64,000 nucleotides of DNA, taken from NCBI GenBank assembly GCA_963971225.1, contig OZ020269.1:40259264-40323263 (forward strand), in the 5' to 3' direction. Shown here piece after piece: positions 1 to 11,040 of this stretch (positions are counted from its first letter, which is position 1; every line of letters begins with the position of its first letter). The notes below the pieces were generated by a model. That model was not told where the DNA came from. It did no database searches and saw only the letters and a program-made list of their open reading frames with translations. Origin of the DNA: Melieria omissa. Taxonomy: Eukaryota > Arthropoda > Insecta > Diptera > Ulidiidae. The position numbers were made by a program, and so were the translations under genes.

Positions 1-693
1 TACACCGTGCGAAAAAAAATAAACATTTTTGCCGAGACCCATCCAAATTTTGATATAGACGTGAAACAAGAGGTCATTTATAATATCCTGGCATAGTCAG
101 TTTTTCATTTTCTAACCCAAAAACTTTTTTAAAGGACTTTAAAATTTTAAGGATACATAGATTTAAAATATACTTTTAAATTTTTGCCGTTGTGCAATGA
201 TGATGATATGGGTATCAAATGAAAGAGGAAAAATGTCTCCTTTTAACAAAATTTCCGATTTTGAACAGAGCTAACACTTCATTAACGGTTTCTTCATTAG
301 TTTCTTCATCAGTTTGTTCGAAAACATCGGAATCCAAGTTTTCTAAAACTTCCTGTACTTTTTTGTCCCATAAAGCCGAAAATTTTTTTTAAAAATGTCG
401 GTTGATATCTATAAAACGGAAACCACATACAAGTATATGTTAGTGACCAAATGCATTAAATCTTTTCGCTTTGGTGCCTGATGCGGGCTTAAGGCAGTCT
501 GCTTTCTCAAGCCGAAAAAGTAACTGTAAATCCTTTTTTTCACTATAAAACACTTCAAATCAATAAATTACATTACAAGGTACTCACTCATAATTATTTT
601 GTTTTAATCTTTTAACGAAAAGTATTTTTAATAATTTTTTCCTTTTTTACTTTTCACGAAATAATTATTTCTACTAATTCCACGAAGTTCAAC
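1..693. other. AT-rich sequence with no assigned gene
   Basis: No convincing gene. On the minus strand around 260-370 there is a short acidic open stretch rich in Glu and Asp that might be a remnant of a transposase N-terminus, but nothing identifies it. The last seven bases (687-693, GTTCAAC) are the left copy of the target-site duplication of the element that follows. Confidence 0.4.
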
Positions 694-1432
694 CAATGAC
701 TAGATGACGCGAAAGTGAGAGGGGAACGCGGCAAACACGGTTGCTAATTTGGTCAATCTAGGCCCCAGAGTCGCAAATTCGGTCAAACTAGACCCCAGAG
801 TTGATTAGGGTTCGTACAGCAAATTCTCCATACAAAAGCCAGGGCAAGGGCTGCTGGTGCGTTCGAATTTTATTTGCAAATAAAATTATTGTTTTTGTTT
901 TCTTCCATTCTGTAGTACGTTCATAGGAAATTGATTGCAAGAAACCGTTGTTGCTGAAAAACGTCACAAGTATGTTGCAACGTGTTTTAATATGATTTTA
1001 CTTCAGTTTTTTCTGACTGCCCTCAAAGCATTTACGTTTGAATTGCTTGAGTTGCACCTCTGCGTTTGAAAAGAGTTCAACTTGCCATCACTGTTTCTTG
1101 CTACACTAGAAACGGCAAACTCAATGAGACATGAATTGAAGGAAAACGCAACCGAATATCTGCTGACTTAAGCGTATGAAATAATTTATTTCTCCTTTTT
1201 GTTGGTACGGGTTACAATCAAAATTTCTTAGACCAGTAAAACAAGGTTGTTCGCAACGCTATATTTACAGCAAATAAGAAAAGTTATCACTTTAAGATGC
1301 AAGCAATTGACTGGTAACCGGTGATGTGCGAATGCTTGGGTAAAAAAACCCGTACACTATCGGACGATTGGAAAAAGCAAAAAATGGTCTGAAAATCATT
1401 TACCCGCTCAGTTTCGCGTCACGTAGTCACTG
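694..1432. mobile_element. TIR element, CAATGAC family, copy 1
   Basis: A 739-bp non-coding element. The left end reads CAATGACTAGATGACGCGAA and the right end, read on the other strand, CAGTGACTACGTGACGCGAA, so about 25 bp of terminal inverted repeat is visible. It is flanked by a 7-bp direct repeat, GTTCAAC, at 687-693 and 1433-1439. A nearly identical copy starts at 20392 and a third begins at 63959. A 7-8 bp duplication suggests a hAT- or P-like mover, but the superfamily is not settled. Confidence 0.75.
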
Positions 1433-1824
1433 GTTCAACTTTCAACTGATAATAATGGGGAACATATGATGCTTACAGCAGTGCTACATTAAAAAAAAGA
1501 CAACTTAATTTATCTATAATATGCCCTAAAAATTTCTTTTAAAAAAATAAAAATTTATTTGGACTTTTCTAGCTTTTTGTGTACCATGCCTTAAGGCCGT
1601 ATGGGGCAGTAGAACGCCAAATTTCGATGCTAAATCCAACGATCAAATCAGTGTTGCGTCGTGAGATTATTCACAATAGTTGTGTTTTGAGCAAAAAAAT
1701 GGTTGATAGCAGCCCTCATAACCAGCCTGTGTTTATATTTGTGTTCTCGGTTAAAAAAAAGAAAGAAAAAGGGAAATTTAAATGGTAAACAAATATTATG
1801 ATACTTTCACAGACATATTATATT
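1433..1824. other. Intervening sequence, no gene seen
   Basis: AT-rich sequence between the CAATGAC element and the Harbinger element. No coding or repeat structure that I can support, apart from the target duplications at its two ends. Confidence 0.4.
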
Positions 1825-2063
1825 CAGCCCTATTCCCGTTGTCGAAACGACAGTCGTTCGTCGAAAATTTCGACAAGTCGCATTCTCGTTGTCGTTTCAA
1901 CACAAATTTCGACTAAATCAATTACGATTTGAGATTCCCGTTGTCGTTTCAAAACGACATACGACTGGAAAATTCCTTTAATAGAGTCGTAGGCATTTTT
2001 GTTCACGACAGGGAGTCGAAAGCGAAAGATTGTGAGATTTTTTTGCAAAATGGTCAGTATTTA

Positions 2064-4902
2064 AGTAGGGGACTGTTCCCGGTTGTGTGCCGGGTTTCAT
2101 TTTTTGCGTCTAACTTTGTTATATCTTTGTAAATTTCGATAGTATGCACACCGTTCGAGAGCTAATTTCAGTACCTGACAACTTACTCAAGAAAGTATAT
2201 CGTTCCTGTTGCAAACAAAAAAATAATGACCATTTTCTCAACATACCTTTTTTTGCCAAAAAAAAAAATGTACCCGGTTCTGTTCCACGTCAAAAACCTG
2301 TTTGGAGTATAGGTAGGCTACAAATATAAAGTAAAAACCATACAAATTCATATTGAAATGCAATTAATTAATTTTTTAAACATTTTTAGCATCATTAATT
2401 CAACATTTACATTTATTTATTTAGAGAAGTCCGAATTTACATTTATTTATTCAGAGAAGTCCGAGTCGCAATGAATGCACGTGTAAAAGCTGTTACGGAT
2501 ATTGGCACATTTTAAATGCACAGGTTTTTCACATGTGTTACATGCGATGGAGTTGTTGCTAGTCAGTTTGCGTGGCATATTTTTCAAGCAAATAATGCAA
2601 AACTCGTCTTCATCCGATGACTTTGCATTTGGCGATGATTTCTTTGATCGTTTTGCTGGCGGTGTAACTGGCGACGTTGGAGCAGCTTTCTTGTGGGTGG
2701 TTTTCTTGTGAGTGGCTTTCTTGGTGTTGATTTTCTTAGGGGTGGCTTTTTTTGTTGTTTGGGCGAGCTTTCTCCCTTTCAATGCAGCAATATTTTCTGG
2801 CGAGGTTAAAATGGTGCACTGCATTGCTTTTCGGCCTCGCTTGGACGGTTTTTTCGGTGAGGCTGCCTGCAATGGACCTATGTCAGACAGTATTGAAGAC
2901 AAGCTGATGGTCCTTGACTTAGAAGCATCACCGACGGTTGCACTTGAAGCTTCAGATGTTACGACTTCCTTTTCAACTGCTAAATCCAAAGAATCGGCTT
3001 CAATGATGATACGGCGCTGATCCTCTTCATGCAGCTCATATTCCACTGCGGTCTGAGTTTTGTTCTCGCCACCTTGCACAGCTTCTACGAACTCATGATC
3101 TTGGAAGCAATTCGGATTATACGGGCATATACCTGTTTTTTCAAAGCCGGAAGTTATAACTTTTTGCTCAGCGCCAATTTCAAAGTTTCAGCGACCAGTC
3201 CAGCGATGTGTCGAATCTCCAGAACTCTGCCGGCATTGTTCTTGAGCCAGGCATTGCACTGAGATCTATAATATGTCTTGACAGGCCCGTATACGGACAC
3301 GTCGAGTGGCTGCAGTGTGGTGGAAACGATAACAGTGTCACACCACTATTTGCAGCCATATCCAAAGCCTCCACCGACAAGTGTGAACCATGGTTATCCA
3401 GTAACAGCAAGACTGGATCTTCTTTGGAAGCCTTGCTGTACCGAATGAAATGTTTCATAAACAGCAAAAACTCTGGTTGTGCCATTCAGCCTGACGAGTT
3501 CGCAAAGCCAACGCATCCGAGAGGAGCATTGTCTAGAAAAGTGGACTGCATTTTTTTACGCGGGAACAAAAAAAATGGTGGCATGCTGTTGCCGGTTGCA
3601 TTAACCGCGAGTGCCATGGTCACAGTCGTGCCACGTTCAGCTGACGCTATTTGTCCCACCCGCTTGATGCCACGCATGCAAATAACTTTCCCGACTTTAT
3701 TCGGTACGGTTGTGAAACCAGTTTCGTCCATATTCCATATGTTTGCCGCGTCGAATTTGGTTGGGGACATAACGGAGTCATATTTCTTAAAGAAGTCGGC
3801 AACATTTTCAGGGCAAAACGCTTTCACTCTGTTCAGGCTAGTGTGTTCTGGTGTTCGAAGAGTGAGGTTGCTATGGCGTTTCATAAAATTATAATACCAA
3901 TGCCTTCCAGCCATCTGTTTCTCTTTCCATTCTTCAGCGTACTGAGAGCCAATCTTTACAGCAAACTGATATGCTAACTGCCTAAATTCGGTTATGCTTA
4001 GTCCATAGTAGTGGTTCACGCATTTTCTGATGTATACCTCGAGCTCACGCTCCTGATCCTGTGTAAATGCCTTAAAGAATAAAGGAAAATTTATTATTAA
4101 TTATTGAAAAAAAGGATTAAAATATTTGCATTTTTTACATAACATGTTTGATGGAAAATGTTTTGGAAAAATTCGAATGGCGTCCAAAAGCGCAGCATCG
4201 GAAATTGTTGCAATATCTTCGAATTTCTCATCCAATCTTTTTAAATATCGGCCCAGCTTGACTCTACAGATGTTGTATTCGCGTGCGGCAGCTCTTACAA
4301 ATTGTTTTTCGATTTTGACGTCTTTTATCGCTTTGAGGATGGCAGCAACATCTTCTTCCTTTGATTCTGCAGCCTTCTTTTTACTTGTCATGATGAAATA
4401 GATCCGGGTAAGGTCCTCTGTGCTTGATAACCAATAAATATCAGAATCTTGCACTTTTCTTTACATTACAATGTTGAAAGAATGATTTTCCTGTGTGGCA
4501 CATAACCGGGTACATGCGTGGCACACAACCGGGAATGACACGATATTGCGAATGATTTTTCAATTCTTTTCGAGTCAAACATATCATAAAAAATACTTTG
4601 CAATAGTAACATAGAGGTTATGAACTGAGTTTACAAACATTTGACTTACCTTTTTTCCACGATTTACACTTCCAAAACTCGATTGTTAAACAAGGAGAAG
4701 AAATTATTTTTGATGATTTAAACACACCAATGCTGACGAAAATATGGCAATGGGGTTTGTCGTTTCGATGTTTACTGAAAAACTGCCTTACATTGAGACT
4801 AAACGTTGACAATATTTTCCCACCGCCATCTAAGCGAACACGTCAAAAATTATGGGTGGAACACAACCGGGTATGGCACACAACCGGGAACATTCCCCTA
4901 CT
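2064..4902 (-). mobile_element. Pogo/Tigger-like DNA transposon
   Basis: The ends AGTAGGGGACTGTTCCCGG and, on the other strand, AGTAGGGGAATGTTCCCGG form an inverted repeat, and the subterminal motif CCGGTTGTGTGCC recurs near 2085, 4515 and 4880. The left flank is TA, the Tc1/mariner target; the right flank is TG, so one copy of the duplication has probably mutated. The element carries one transposase gene on the minus strand. It sits inside the Harbinger element. Confidence 0.75.
2447..4391 (-). pseudogene. Pogo/Tigger-like transposase (HTH + CENP-B + DDE_1 + Cys-rich tail), broken
   Basis: The start is probably the ATG at 4391 (MTSKKKAAESKEED), giving a psq-type helix-turn-helix. A GT...AG intron seems to lie near 4072-4135, but the obvious splice pair shifts the frame by one, so either the junction differs or there is an indel. 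Exon 2 has the CENP-B-like HTH (GRHWYYNFMKRH) and the DDE_1 core with WNMDETG and LLLLDNHGSH, the first two catalytic Asp. A TGA replaces a Trp codon at about 3486. Near 3330 a small deletion shifts the frame; LQPLD, with the likely third Asp, is then in another frame. A further shift occurs near 3185. The C-terminus has paired CxxC motifs (FCIICLKN, CNTCEKPVHLKC), a PHD-like finger common in insect relatives. Inactive. Confidence 0.8.
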
Positions 4903-5290
4903 TGTTATTAGGAAATGAATTTATATTTCACAAATCTAGTTAAAGTTTTACCACAGAATAAAAGATATTCTGTTTGTTCTGTGGTATTACATAGTTTACA
5001 CATATATTTTATTTAGTATACTTACTACCATTGTGTTCAGACTATATAACCCTTTCCGGTTATAAAACAGATGGGGGTCTGTGCTTGGTGACAGAATCGC
5101 AATGGGAGTGCTATCGAGACACCTATAACACCAGGAAAATTAGTTTTTGTGTAAAAGAATTGCGTTGCTTCACTTTTATCCTGGTCAATCATCTCAAACT
5201 GTATCCACTTGAGGCATAAAACGCTTTGCAAGGCTGTGATCACTTCTGTTAAGCACTTCGTAACAGTCGGCTGCGATAGGCCTAACTTAA

Positions 5291-5527
5291 CCTTTTCGGG
5301 ACGGAGTTTAATTTTGAAATCCAAAATACTCTCAGTAAAAATATTCTCATACTATGATCGTTGGGGTTAGAAAATTATATTGAATGCCCACAAGTTGTGA
5401 AATCATCCTTTTATGTGGGAACACCGAAAACGAAAAAATATTTTACGTAGGTCGGAAGATTTGAATAATTGTTTTGAGGGGTGTTAAAAACTTGCTGGGA
5501 CGTATTATCCCAGTAGTCCCGAAAGGG
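5291..5527. mobile_element. piggyBac-type MITE (TTAA target)
   Basis: A 237-bp non-coding element with ends CCTTTTCGGGAC and GTCCCGAAAGGG. It is bounded by TTAA at 5287-5290 and 5528-5531, the target duplicated by piggyBac-like transposases. The Harbinger nuclease reading frame continues across the empty site. The body is AT-rich with no ORF. Confidence 0.8.
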
Positions 5528-5559
5528 TTAAAGACGTTGTCGGCCGCAAGCTGATAGCC

Positions 5560-5825
5560 TTCTTCTTCTTCTTCTTGACTGGCACGACAGCCCGATTACG
5601 AGACTAAGCCCTAGCTACCCGCAACCAACCGTGTTGTACGTGTGAATGTTTTTACAAGGTTGGAACAATTTTACTCTCAGAGGTTTGCCATTTCCTGCTG
5701 AGAGGACAGCCGCCGAAAGAAAAATTGTTGTTTTTATTTTTTTCGATGTTAACGCAACGGAGTATTGAACTCGCGGAGTCTTGACTCGCGGCCCAACGCC
5801 TAGCCACCTGAGCTACGGCGGCTAC
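5560..5825 (-). mobile_element. SINE-A copy 1 (tRNA-derived, reverse orientation)
   Basis: On the minus strand the head begins at about 5825 with GCCGCCGTAGCTCAGGTGG (pol III A-box-like), followed by a degenerate B box near 5775, a body with the GGCTGTCCTCTCAGCAGG block, and a short GAA-rich tail at 5560-5575. A 7-bp duplication GATAGCC flanks it (5553-5559 and 5826-5832). It is more divergent than copies 2-4 and is therefore older. Confidence 0.75.
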
Positions 5826-6063
5826 GATAGCCGCCCTCTGCTAAAACGCGTAATGTTGTTGCCAACTCATCCAGGACCTACTCATGCAGTTGAAAGATCA
5901 CTCTGTTGACAGCTCAACAAGAAGAAGCTATCACATTTTATGCTCATTCAATCTCGTACAAAAGCTGTCGTGTCGAAAATTTTCGGGAATACCAAAATAA
6001 AAACGACACGACTCAAAAAACGACAGTCGAAAAAAACGACTCACGACACTCGGAATAGGGCTG

Positions 6064-6279
6064 ATTAATTTCATTTATAAATTATTAGCTCAGAATGGCA
6101 GAAATTTCGGCCAAATCAAATATTGAAGCGTTGATAACAATGTTCCAGGAGCAGGAATCCTTTTAGAAATGTGTGCTATTCAGACCGATGCAAGCGAAAC
6201 GAAAAAGAATTTTACATTTTAATTGAAAATTTTATCCCAAAAAATAAAGTCCCAATAAAAAGTGCGGAAAAAGTAGTAA
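6064..6279. other. Short intervening sequence
   Basis: AT-rich sequence right of the Harbinger element. No supported feature. Confidence 0.3.
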
Positions 6280-7760
6280 ACAAAAGCGAAAAGTGTAGTG
6301 GTGATCGGTGATCAAATGACCGTCAGTATAACAAGCTTTCGGCACAGAGTAGAGAAACCTAAACAATGGCCGACGATCATTTGATCAGCGATTAAGCGAT
6401 GTGAAACTAGGAGAATAAGCCAATTTTTGTGCGTTTTTTGTGTGTATTCACGTACACAGTCTGTGTGTGCTGGCAGTTATCAGCTCTTCACTATTTTCGC
6501 TCTTTTGCCGATATTAGGGATTAGGGATTTCTTTCAATTATTTGCTTTTTAAAGTATGTTCTCATTAATTTTCTGCATTAAGGGGGTCATCTAGTTGTAA
6601 ATTTTGAAAAAAATCAATTTTTTTTTATTTCATATTTTTATAGTATAACTATCATAGAAAAATTATACGAACGGATTTTGTCAAATTCGTAAACGTCTCT
6701 GAGATACAGAGCCTCAAATCCGTCTCGTTCACTACGTCACGTACACTTTAAAACTTTAAACGCGTTTTTCTCGAAAACACATTTTTGGACCCTCGCGCCA
6801 TGATTCCGTGGAAACTAATTGGCCGATTCACTTGATTCTTGTTTTGTTGTATTCAAAACTGTTTGCTCTAGGGGTTGAACTACGGAGATTGCGCTCCATT
6901 GACTAGCCGATTTTTGGGGGGAGTTTGTAGAGCAAAAAAAGGGCGAATTTCGAAAAAAAAAGTTAAACCGATGCCGCGGGTCCAATTTTGATCAGATCGG
7001 GTTCATTATAGGTCATCCCTTAATTGGAGTAATGCTTGTTAAGAGACAATTTTTGAATTACATTTCAGACGAACAGGGACAAAGTTAGGATGGCTCGAAC
7101 GTACCCTTAGAAAAAAAATCATGGCCGGTACTCAGCTGGCGGACCCCAACAGTGTTCGCGGTAGCAGAAGAATTATCTCATTATCATTTATAGTTTCTGA
7201 AAAAAAAAATCCCAAAAAAGGCTTAAAAAACACCGTTTGTACTAGAGGACCCCCTTAAATACGCAACATATAAACTTTATTCGTTTCATTATGTAAATAT
7301 TATTTAAAAATATACCAAAGAACACAAAGCTAAATGCATTGAATATTACAAGGTCAATTGCCGTCCTTTGTATTTCGCATTTCTTCATTTAGCGAATCTC
7401 TAACGATCAGATCAGATTAGGTAAGCTTTTGGTGCTAAATGCTCTAGTTTGACCGCAGGGTTGTTTCTTTGGATGCAGCTTTTAAAATCTTAATTTAATT
7501 AAATTAAAAGCATACGCAAAGATTATTTTTACGCTTTTGGGCAATAATATATTTTTCTAGTCAATTTTATACAAACGTATTACGCAAATGGCACCAAAGA
7601 TATACAAATAAAAAGAAAAATTTCTTTGGTCACAAAAAATGACTCACACCAGCAACACTGGCAATTTTAAATTAACTAGAACAACCCCGTTTTCGATATT
7701 TATATGGAGGAAAAACTACGTTCCTGATCAAGCTTGGGGCCTACTAGTAGGCCCCAAGGT
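6280..7760 (+). repeat. Repeat family H, copy 1 (split by a TTAA MITE)
   Basis: Sequence at 6380-6590 plus 7259-7750 matches, in inverted orientation, the block 19880-20390. Shared words include the acgcagtct/gtgtgtgctg region, ACCAAAGAACRC, the TTCTTCATTTAG segment, and the run ending in CAACCCYGTT. When the MITE at 6592-7254 is removed, the two halves join as the other copy predicts. No ORF longer than chance. It is probably an old DNA element or solo LTR; class unknown. Confidence 0.6.
6592..7254. mobile_element. TTAA MITE, TTAAGGGGG family, member E1
   Basis: A 663-bp element bounded by TTAA (6588-6591, 7255-7258). Left end GGGGGTCATCTAGT, right end on the other strand GGGGGTCCTCTAGT. 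No ORF. The interior has the block around 6700-6780 (CTTTAAACGCGTTTTTCTCG), which recurs in inverted orientation at 30905-30945 and in looser form in other TTAA MITEs of this window. Confidence 0.8.
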
Positions 7761-7861
7761 TGCAATTTTGCAATAATATTAGTGAAATTCTGTGCATGTA
7801 TTTCTACCGGCTTTCCCACTTTCACATCGCCTAATCGCTGATTTTATCGTCAGCATAATAG

Positions 7862-9199
7862 TGTTACGAAAATTCCAAGCTCGTCTTCCAAGGTTTGTTT
7901 TGATTGTGTGTGAAAATAAAACAACTTTATTTATTCAGCGCAACGTAGTCAAACTAACAATCGCTTTGTTTACAAATTTACACTTGCTCTACTTTACACT
8001 ACTACTATTGCATGCTTCCCCATCCCTGTCGGACCTGAGACAACCAGTTCCCAAAATTCATTGGTCTTTCAACTGGTTTTTTGTAGTCAATTGGGCAACT
8101 GGTTGTCCAAGTGACTGTCAGCGGATGCAGAAGTGGGTGAGTTCGCGTCTAATCGTTCACGTTCTGCGTGCGCGTTCATAGGCGAGAAGAAACATGAAAA
8201 TACGAAACGAAACGAAAGACGAAACAGAGGTGAAAGATTCAACATTATTCTGTTACGGCTGATCTTGAGGTGCTTTTGTTACAACAACAACGTAGAAATG
8301 TTTCTTTCTTTCTGTTTCTATGACTCGAAGTTCGCTCGATTTGCACGTTTTGTCTTGAATGATTTCAGTTAGAATTTTGCGTGGTTGCGTGAAGCAACGA
8401 ATTGCAGCAGCAGTCGAATGGTATGTATTAAAAAATTTATGTAATTATGTTTATGCAATTATTTATTAATTAATTTATTTTTTTTATTAATTGCAGGCGA
8501 AGTCAGGATGTTGATCTGCGTCAGACCCCAAACAGTTTCGACTGTAGTGTGTCAACAAGTCGAAGTTCATCTTTACGTGCACCAATACGTTTATTCGCGA
8601 TAATTTTTTGTTATTATTTTTAAATATTTATAAAATAAAATAATTAATTACAAAATGCACTGTTTTATTTTCTCCATAAAAACCGAGTGGTTAGAAATCT
8701 AATCCAGAATAAACTAGTTCGCAAACTAGTCGCTTTCAACTGGTTTGACAACTGGTTGCTTCGGACTAACCTTGGACTAGTTGCAAATGGATGCAGACGG
8801 GGACAATTGACCCTCGCCTAGGACACCGCCATGTTAAAAAGGTGAGTTTGCTACAAGAAAACGAGTCGATGCTGAGGCCATATGTGACTGTCAAGCGACT
8901 AGTTGAAAAACTAGACTTGGACCAGTCCGATTTCCCACAGGGTATTGCTTGCTCAACACAGACTCGACTCACTGCGCTGCACACTGCTGCTTTTATACCA
9001 GTTTTCTTATCGCGCCGAAGTTTCTTGCAACTTCCAATTGGAAAATGCTCGATCATTCTCGCACAGCCCATTTCTCGCGAACCTTGCCATATCGGACTAT
9101 ACCAAGCGAATTATACCAGTTTGCCGTACTTCACAGTGCATGCCTAAAAGTATGCTTGCAAAAGCGTTCATGCACAGCACAGAGTGCCTTTTCGTTTCA
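7862..9199 (-). mobile_element. Solo LTR (minus orientation), interrupted by a MITE
   Basis: Reads TGTTACGAAAATTCC at the left and matches, on the minus strand, the LTRs of the element at 35554-38488: the same words around the AATAAA signal, CTACTACTATTGCATG and TTTTATACCAGTTTTC. A 4-bp duplication ATAG flanks it (7858-7861 and 9200-9203). There is no internal region, so it is a solo LTR left by recombination, clearly more diverged than the LTRs at 35-38 kb. A 0.9-kb element (8024-8942) sits in the middle. Confidence 0.8.
8024..8942. mobile_element. CCCTG MITE family, copy 1
   Basis: Inserted in the solo LTR. The ends are CCCTGTCGG and (other strand) CCCTGTGGG. Both subterminal regions hold many copies, in both directions, of CAACTGGTT/CTAGTT-like words. 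A block near the right end (CGCCTAGGACACCGCCATG) matches copy 2 near 59930 (TGCCTAGGCCATCGCCAT). The target duplication appears to be only 2 bp (AT), with one ambiguous base. The ORFs at 8133-8372 and nearby look spurious. Confidence 0.65.
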
Positions 9200-9481
9200 A
9201 TAGTATAAACACAACCAAGTCGTCGTGCGATTTTTACGCAGCGAACGTACGCTGTCAAAATTAAAACACACAGCAGTAAATGTGATTGCCCACAACGACG
9301 ACGACTGCGATATTCGACCGAATATCCGGTCGTCCGACGATAGAACAAATTCTAATTTGGTCGCAGTCGTCGTGCGAACCAATCAGCTGTGCAGCTGTCA
9401 GCGGTGAAAAACGAAAAAAACAAACAAACGAAAAATTGTGGTAAAATTTTGTGATTTGTGGTTTTTTAAGGTTGCAAAGTT

Positions 9482-9553
9482 GTAAGTGGTTCAAATTTTA
9501 ATAAAAAATTGTGCCAAATAATCTATTTTGTCTTTCTCTTTCGTATGTTTTAG
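9482..9553 (+). other. Probable leader intron of the Rpi pseudogene
   Basis: Donor AGTT|GTAAGT and acceptor with the pyrimidine run TTTGTCTTTCTCTTTCG before TTTTAG. Length 72 bp, typical for small fly introns. Its presence argues for a DNA-level copy of the gene. Confidence 0.55.
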
Positions 9554-10026
9554 AAAATGGACAAGACGGAGGCGGAGGAATTTGGCTAATATTGCTGCCC
9601 CGAAAGTAGCAAAATTCGTCCCCTGGACAAATCAAGTTTGCGCATATGACAATACGCCCGTTAGTGTCACGGTAGTGTTTGCCGTCGAGCGCCTGGCAGA
9701 GCGGGTGTGCTCCGAGGGACTGGAAGTGGTGTGCGTGCCAACTAGCTTTCAGGCGCATCAGCCGATTGTCGAGCATCAGCTGCAGCTGGGCGATTTGGAC
9801 CGGCATCCAAAGCTGGCCGTGGCCATCGATGGCGCCGACGAGGTCGATAGCGACATGGTACTGATCAAGGGCGGCGGCGGCTGTCTGCTTCAGGAGAAAA
9901 TAGTGGCCGCCTGCGCGAAACAGCTTATTGTCATAGCGGACTACACCAAGAACTCGCAGCGCCTGGGCGAACAGTACAAGAAGGGGATTCCGATCGAGGT
10001 GGTGCCCATGGCATATGTGCCAATAA

Positions 10027-11040
10027 CAGTCAAACCTAAATTGGAGCGTCAGCGGCAAGCAACTGTCAAAATTGCTTCATGCCATACAAATTGTATGGGG
10101 CAAACCGCAATTGAAACGCTCTGAAGCTGAGCTATTCGAATTTCCAATTTTGACAGCGCGTTAGCAGTTGAAGTTGGCTGCGACAAACAAAAACGCCTGT
10201 GATGTATAGGGTGTTTTTTTTTAGAGGTTTGTTTTTCGAATAGAGATAAAACTGGCATTTCGTGGTCAAATCTGGCAACTCTAATGTCATTTATGTTCAG
10301 TTTGGTTTGCCATTTCATCATGAACAGGTTGACAAAAGAACAACGCTTGCAAATCGTGCAAATTTATTTCGAAAATAATGGTTCAGTTCGCGAAGTTTCC
10401 ATTTTATGGTCGACATAATCGTCCATCAGAGCAATTAATTCGGTTAACCATGGGTCGTTTTCGCACTACGTTTACTCTATGTGATAACACGCATCCGCAG
10501 AGACGTCGAACAGTGCGCACCGAAGAAACAATTGCCGCTGTAGAGCAATTGCATGTAGAGCATTGCATGTTGAAGAGGACCCGAATGAATCGATTCGCCA
10601 CCGTGCACAGCAATTGGAGCTGGTTGAAAATTGGACCTGTAGAATTGGCTTTATTCGAGCCAGCCGCGGCGGCCACATGCCCGAAATCATATTTAAACAT
10701 TAATGGCATAAAATTATCCTTCCAATAAAGCCAAATTGATGGACATTAAAGCGATTTTCTTGTGATTTATTTCAATTCGAAGTTCTATACCTCTAAAAAA
10801 AACACCCTATATATTTGATTTGATTTAAATTGTGAGGAATTTATTCAAATAAGAGCTAAGTTTTGCAAAATAATAATAGTTTGTTGGTTTTTTGGCAACT
10901 AAACAGATATTTTTTGACATTTGTTTTCATTTCATGATTTTGACAATCCCAACGCAACGCTTCAATTTCGGTATGCCGCACTGAGCGAGAGCGTTGCGTC
11001 AGAAAACGCAACGCTCAACGCTCCAATTTAGGTTTGACTG
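10027..11040. mobile_element. TIR element with TAA target duplication inside Rpi
   Basis: Left end CAGTCAAACCTAAATTGGAG; the right end is its inverse, CTCCAATTTAGGTTTGACTG. TAA occurs on both sides (10024-10026 and 11041-11043). A 3-bp TWA duplication fits PIF/Harbinger. Without the nested mariner-like element (10207-10809) it is about 0.4 kb and non-coding, so a MITE. It separates the two halves of the Rpi pseudogene. Confidence 0.75.
10207..10809 (+). mobile_element. Deleted Tc1/mariner-type element, copy A (TAGGGTG ends)
   Basis: Ends TAGGGTGTTTTTTT and AAAAAAAACACCCTA with TA on each side. It codes for the start of a transposase (MNRLTKEQRLQIVQIYFENN) joined to the extreme C-terminus; the DDE/D catalytic core is absent. 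A second copy of the same deletion form lies at 57844-58438. The N-terminus resembles rosa-like (DD41D) mariner relatives known from fruit flies, by recollection only. This copy also has local rearrangements, including a repeated GCATGTAGAGCATTGCATG segment. Confidence 0.75.

Larger units (their letters stand above)
5000..5945 (-). pseudogene. HARBI1-like (DDE_Tnp_4) nuclease fragment
   Basis: Reading the minus strand and skipping the SINE and the TTAA MITE gives a continuous match to Harbinger nucleases: a stretch ending RVLAEGGYQLAA, then LGLSQPTVTKCLTEV, then NFPGVIG. A one-base frameshift follows, after which VDSTPIAIL and YNRKG appear in the next frame; the Asp of VDST sits where the family has its first catalytic Asp. 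Only the first third of the nuclease is left and nothing follows toward lower coordinates. That the protein segments join across both insertions shows the SINE and MITE landed in an already resident Harbinger gene. This copy cannot make an active enzyme. Confidence 0.75.
1825..6063 (-). mobile_element. PIF/Harbinger-like DNA transposon, degraded host of three insertions
   Basis: The ends form an inverted repeat: CAGCCCTATTCCCGTTGTCG at the left and CAGCCCTATTCCGAGTGTCG on the minus strand at the right. The flanks carry a 3-bp direct repeat ATT (1822-1824 and 6064-6066); 3-bp duplications are usual for PIF/Harbinger. Both subterminal regions are rich in CGAC/GTCG repeats. The interior holds a broken HARBI1-type nuclease on the minus strand, plus later insertions: a pogo-like element (2064-4902), a TTAA MITE (5291-5527) and a SINE (5560-5825). 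Without these the element is roughly 0.9 kb, so most of its genes are lost. Confidence 0.75.

Noticed and set aside
3208..3894. A 228-codon plus-strand ORF
   Set aside because: Antisense shadow of the pogo-like transposase, whose conserved motifs lie on the minus strand.
9557..10124. A functional RpiA gene
   Set aside because: Early stop, missing phosphate-binding loop, deletions and a transposon insertion in the coding sequence.
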